Source: CAMBDR01 sp046597185 (GTDB lineage Bacteria > Pseudomonadota > Gammaproteobacteria > Burkholderiales > Burkholderiaceae_D). Taken from it: DNA of 10,439 bases. How positions within the stretch are numbered: position 1 is the stretch's first letter; each line of letters opens with the position of its first letter. The position numbers and the translations under genes are program-made. Below are positions 7,782 through 10,439 of this stretch, piece by piece. The stretch is taken from the NCBI GenBank assembly GCA_046597185.1, contig JBKJLF010000883.1:1-10439 (forward strand). Direction: 5' to 3'. The notes under the pieces were generated by a model that searched no databases, was not told the DNA's origin, and saw only the letters and a program-made list of their open reading frames with translations.

Positions 7782-9188
7782 ATGACCGACACCGACGACC
7801 TTTTCTGGAATGATCTCTTGCTTTCGATTGAAAAGGGCAAGCTGATTCCTGTGTTGGGGCCGGATTTGTTGAGCGTGCATAGCGATGGTGCCGAGATGCC
7901 GCTGTATCGGTGGCTGGCGCAGCAGTTGGCGAACAAAAACCAGATTGCGCCAAGCGATTTGCCGCCGGATTTTTGCCTGAATGATGTGGTGGCGCATCAC
8001 GTCAAAAAAGGTGGCGAGCGCAATGCCCTGTATTCGCAAATCAACCATTGCCTGGCCGATGCGCGCCTTAGCCCGGATATTCCCGCCTTGCATGGTTTGG
8101 CGACGATTTTGCCGCTCAATCTATTCGTGACCCTGAGTTTTGATTCGCTGTTGGCGCAAGCGCTGGCCAAGGTGCGCGCTGCCGCGCCACAGCAATATGC
8201 TTACGCACCGAATGATATTGGCGATTTGCCAGCGGGGCGGCAGGCATTGAAGCCGCCTGCTGGCGCTGCCACCGTGTTTCATTTATTCGGCATCGCTTCT
8301 TCCCCGCCAGATTTTGTGATTTGTGACGATGACAAGCTGGAGTTTGTGCGTGCGTTGCAAGAAAAACGCTTGCAACCGACACGCCTGTTTGCCGAGTTGC
8401 GCACCAAGCATTTGTTGATTTTGGGCTGCGGCTTTGCCGATTGGCTGACGCGCTTTTTTCTGCGCACCACACGCGGCATGAAGTTTGCTGACCGGCGCGA
8501 GCGCTCGGACTATTTGCTGGAGCATGACGGCAGGCGGGATCAGGATTTGGTGTTGTTTTTGGAGAGTTTTAGCAAGGAAACCAAGCCCTTGGCCATGAGC
8601 GCGCAGGATTTTGTGGTGGAACTGGCGCAGCGTTGGCATGAACGGCATCCGCCAGTGCAGGCCACGGCGGCAAGGGCGGGGACTGGCGCAGCAGCAGCTG
8701 CTGCCGCATGGGAGGCAGGCACCGAGCAGCCGCAAGATGGCGCGGTGTTTATCAGTTACGCCACCGAGGATTTTGAAATCGCCCGCACGCTGGTGCAAGG
8801 CTTGCGCGCTTTTGGCGTCGATTGCTGGTTTGACCGCAATAATCTGGAACCGGGCGCGGCCTGGGCCGTTGCCATTGCACACGGGATAAAACGCTGTGCG
8901 CTGTTTTTGCCGATTATTTCCAAAACCTCGGCGCACATTGACAACCGCGAGCGCTATTTTTGGCGTGAATGGAATATCGCCAACCAGCGTGCAGGCGGCA
9001 TGGGGCCGGATTTGGCATTTGTGGTGCCGGTGATGGTGGATGAGACCCGGATTGATAAACTGCCGATTCAGATGCATGACACTTTCACCAGCAAACAAGG
9101 AGTGGGCTTGCCGGGTGGGGCGGTGACGGAGGCGTTTGCCAAGCGGGTGCTGCATTTGCAGCGTGAATTCCGGCGGCGGCAGCGATGA
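7782..9188 (+). CDS. SIR2-like/TIR domain fusion protein, probable defence effector
   Basis: A 468-residue two-domain protein. Residues about 12-285 look like the SIR2-like domain seen in bacterial immunity proteins: GKLIPVLGPDLL (19-30) as the NAD-binding glycine loop, LFVTLSFDSLL (114-124), TVFHLFG (164-170) and LLILGCGFADWLTRFF (211-226). Typical members have Asn in the TTNYD-like motif and His before Gly in KLHG-like; here they appear as Ser119 and Phe169. An Ala-rich linker (about 293-311) leads to a TIR domain from residue 319: AVFISYATEDFEIA, FGVDCWFDRNNLEPGAAW, CALFLPIIS and RYFWREWNIA, with Glu396 as the likely catalytic glutamate of NAD-cleaving TIRs. I infer an NAD-consuming effector in which the TIR half is catalytic. 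ATG 7782 has a weak AAG ribosome site. The stop overlaps the next gene's ATG, so translation of the two is probably coupled. Confidence 0.85.
   Translation: MTDTDDLFWNDLLLSIEKGKLIPVLGPDLLSVHSDGAEMPLYRWLAQQLANKNQIAPSDLPPDFCLNDVVAHHVKKGGERNALYSQINHCLADARLSPDIPALHGLATILPLNLFVTLSFDSLLAQALAKVRAAAPQQYAYAPNDIGDLPAGRQALKPPAGAATVFHLFGIASSPPDFVICDDDKLEFVRALQEKRLQPTRLFAELRTKHLLILGCGFADWLTRFFLRTTRGMKFADRRERSDYLLEHDGRRDQDLVLFLESFSKETKPLAMSAQDFVVELAQRWHERHPPVQATAARAGTGAAAAAAAWEAGTEQPQDGAVFISYATEDFEIARTLVQGLRAFGVDCWFDRNNLEPGAAWAVAIAHGIKRCALFLPIISKTSAHIDNRERYFWREWNIANQRAGGMGPDLAFVVPVMVDETRIDKLPIQMHDTFTSKQGVGLPGGAVTEAFAKRVLHLQREFRRRQR
8228..8264. repeat. In-frame imperfect palindrome inside the SIR2-like domain
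   Basis: The left arm GCCAGC-GG-GGCGGC (8228-8241) pairs with the right arm GCCGCC-T-GCTGGC (8252-8264) across a ten-base loop. That gives 6+6 bp with a small internal bulge. It encodes LPAGRQALKPPAGA at residues about 149-162, between the VTLSFD and HLFG motifs, where a variable loop would be expected. It could be a remnant of a small palindromic element inserted in frame, or chance symmetry in GC-rich Pro/Ala/Gly codons. Confidence 0.45.
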
Positions 9189-10439
9189 ACCCGCTTGACA
9201 GCAACCCGCCGCTACGGCTGGACCGGGACAACCCCTGGCCCGGTCTGGCCCCGTTTGACGAAGCGGATAGCGCGTTTTTCCACGGGCGGCAAGTGGAAGC
9301 GGCGGAGTTGTTAAGTTTGATTCAACTCGAAGGGTTGACGGTGTTGTTTGGCCGCTCGGGTCTCGGTAAGACTTCGCTGTTGAAGGCGGGCGTGTTTCCG
9401 TCCTTGCGGCAGGAAAACTGCCTGCCGGTGTACCTGCGCTTGGCCCATGCGGAAAATGCGCCGTCCTTGCGCGAGCAGGTATTGCGCGAGTTGCACGACA
9501 CCTGCGCCGCGCATGGGGTGGATGATGGCGCACACCCTGCCGTCGGGCCGGGCGATGCGGTGAATGCAGCGGCCAATGAAGAAGACGCCGATGACAGCCT
9601 GTGGGCGCGCTTTCATCGTCGTGACGCCGAATTCTGGAGTTGCGACAACCGTTTGGTGACGCCTGTGCTGGTGCTGGACCAATTTGAAGAAATTTTCACC
9701 CTCGGCCAAGAAACCGCCGCCGCACGGGCGCGCTCGGCAGCGTTTTTGCAAGAACTGGCCGATCTGGTCGAAAACCGCCCGCCGCCTTCGATCAAAGCTG
9801 CGCTGGCGCAAGATGCCAGCGCAGCCAGCCGCTACCAATTCGGCCCGGCCACGGTGAAGTTGGTACTCAGTTTCCGGGAAGATTTTTTGGCGGAAATGGA
9901 AGACTTGAAACGGGTCATGCCCGCACTGATGGTCAACCGGCTACGCCTGTTGCCGATGGACGGCGCGCAAGCTTACGCGGTCGTGACCGAGGGCGGTGGC
10001 GCGCTGGTGGATGATGAGGTGGCACGCTGTATTTTGCGGCTGAGTTGGAAGAATGAGCCGGAACCGCCGGTGCTGGTGGATGATTTTGCGCGGCTGGAAA
10101 TTGATCCGGCTTTGCTCAGTGTGGTGTGCAGTGAACTGAATCAAAAGCGGCAGCAGGCGGGGGCAGCGCAGATTGGGCGGGATTTGTTGGCTGGGGCTGA
10201 CCGGGAGATTTTGAGCGGCTTTTATGCGCGCAGCATGGCGGGGCTGGATCAGCGGGTGCGGGCGTTTGTGGAAGATGAGTTGCTGACCGATAAGGGGTAT
10301 CGGGATAGTCATGATTGGGACGATGCGCTGGCGGTGCCGGGGGTGGACAGGGAAGCGGTGGCGGCATTGGTGGCGCGGCGCTTGTTGCGGGTGGATGAAC
10401 GGCAGGGGCAGCGGCGGCTGGAACTGACGCATGATGTGT
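9185..10439 (+). CDS. STAND NTPase of the nSTAND1 type, N-terminal part (cut by window edge)
   Basis: An open frame of 418 codons continues past the right edge. After a short lead it has NPWPGLAPFDEADSAFFHGR (residues 16-35), the hallmark entry of nSTAND1-type P-loop modules. Walker A follows as GRSGLGKTS (56-64), with Lys62. An acidic/Ala-rich stretch (about 111-138) leads to FHRRDAEFW, then Walker B VLVLDQFEEIF (Asp165, Glu168, Glu169). VLSFREDFLAEMEDL (FREDF at 230-234) and NRLRLLPMDGAQAYAVV are the later STAND blocks, and a winged-helix-like region starts at about 350. STAND proteins are ATP-driven switches that oligomerise when a C-terminal sensor finds its trigger. That sensor lies outside the window. 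The ATG overlaps the SIR2-TIR stop (ATGA) and no separate ribosome site is clear, so I infer translational coupling and a shared complex or pathway. Confidence 0.9.
   Translation, partial: MNPLDSNPPLRLDRDNPWPGLAPFDEADSAFFHGRQVEAAELLSLIQLEGLTVLFGRSGLGKTSLLKAGVFPSLRQENCLPVYLRLAHAENAPSLREQVLRELHDTCAAHGVDDGAHPAVGPGDAVNAAANEEDADDSLWARFHRRDAEFWSCDNRLVTPVLVLDQFEEIFTLGQETAAARARSAAFLQELADLVENRPPPSIKAALAQDASAASRYQFGPATVKLVLSFREDFLAEMEDLKRVMPALMVNRLRLLPMDGAQAYAVVTEGGGALVDDEVARCILRLSWKNEPEPPVLVDDFARLEIDPALLSVVCSELNQKRQQAGAAQIGRDLLAGADREILSGFYARSMAGLDQRVRAFVEDELLTDKGYRDSHDWDDALAVPGVDREAVAALVARRLLRVDERQGQRRLELTHDV

Noticed and set aside
8691..8704. Perfect palindrome GCAGCAGCTGCTGC
   Set aside because: It lies within the poly-Ala codon run of the linker, so simple repetition of GCA/GCT codons explains it better than a binding site.
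7782..9188. Assignment as a classical Thoeris system
   Set aside because: Thoeris has separate ThsA (SIR2-SLOG) and ThsB (TIR) proteins. Here SIR2 and TIR are fused, no SLOG domain is visible, and the partner is a STAND NTPase.
8283..9533. A 416-codon open frame on the minus strand opposite the SIR2-TIR and STAND genes
   Set aside because: Its Arg/Pro/His-rich translation has no recognisable motif, and it is antisense to two genes with clear SIR2, TIR and P-loop motifs. GC-rich coding DNA often opens such frames.

Overview
The window joins a conserved housekeeping block on the minus strand to an accessory block on the plus strand. From right to left, the housekeeping block is smc, a zipA-like division gene and the start of ligA. 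This gene order is typical of Beta- and Gammaproteobacteria. The SMC and LigA sequence style (for example the DLKFDGLAINLRYE stretch in LigA) suggests a betaproteobacterium, perhaps Burkholderiales; that placement is inferred by eye and no alignment was run.

Layout. Positions 1-497 (minus) hold the N-terminal 165 codons of NAD-dependent DNA ligase. Positions 546-1700 (minus) encode a ZipA-like FtsZ-binding membrane protein with a repeat-encoded Ser/Ala/His linker. Positions 1697-5230 (minus) encode a complete SMC protein with a GTG start. smc and zipA overlap by ATGA, and zipA is separated from ligA by a short gap filled with a 10-bp tandem repeat, so the three genes are probably one transcript. 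Positions 5388-5843 (minus) encode a small GNAT acetyltransferase. The strand switches in the 164-base gap at 5844-6007.

The plus-strand accessory block starts with an AAA-like ATPase fused to a PD-(D/E)XK nuclease-like domain (6008-7597). A 184-base spacer with an A-tract and three inverted repeats follows. Next is a tightly coupled two-gene unit: a SIR2-like/TIR fusion protein (7782-9188) overlapping by ATGA with a STAND-type NTPase of the nSTAND1 kind (9185 to beyond the window end).

The SIR2-TIR plus nSTAND1 pair is the most interesting part. By analogy with known SIR2-, TIR- and STAND-based immune systems it reads as a probable NAD-targeting defence operon. The STAND protein would be the switch, with its sensor presumably beyond the window, and the TIR domain would be the likely NAD-consuming effector. 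The SIR2-like half lacks the usual Asn and His at the two motif positions I can place by eye, so it may be a structural, binding or regulatory module rather than a second active NADase. The upstream AAA/PD-(D/E)XK gene belongs to a widespread family of unsettled function and may be an independent cargo gene. I found no tRNA, rRNA, CRISPR array, transposase or integrase.
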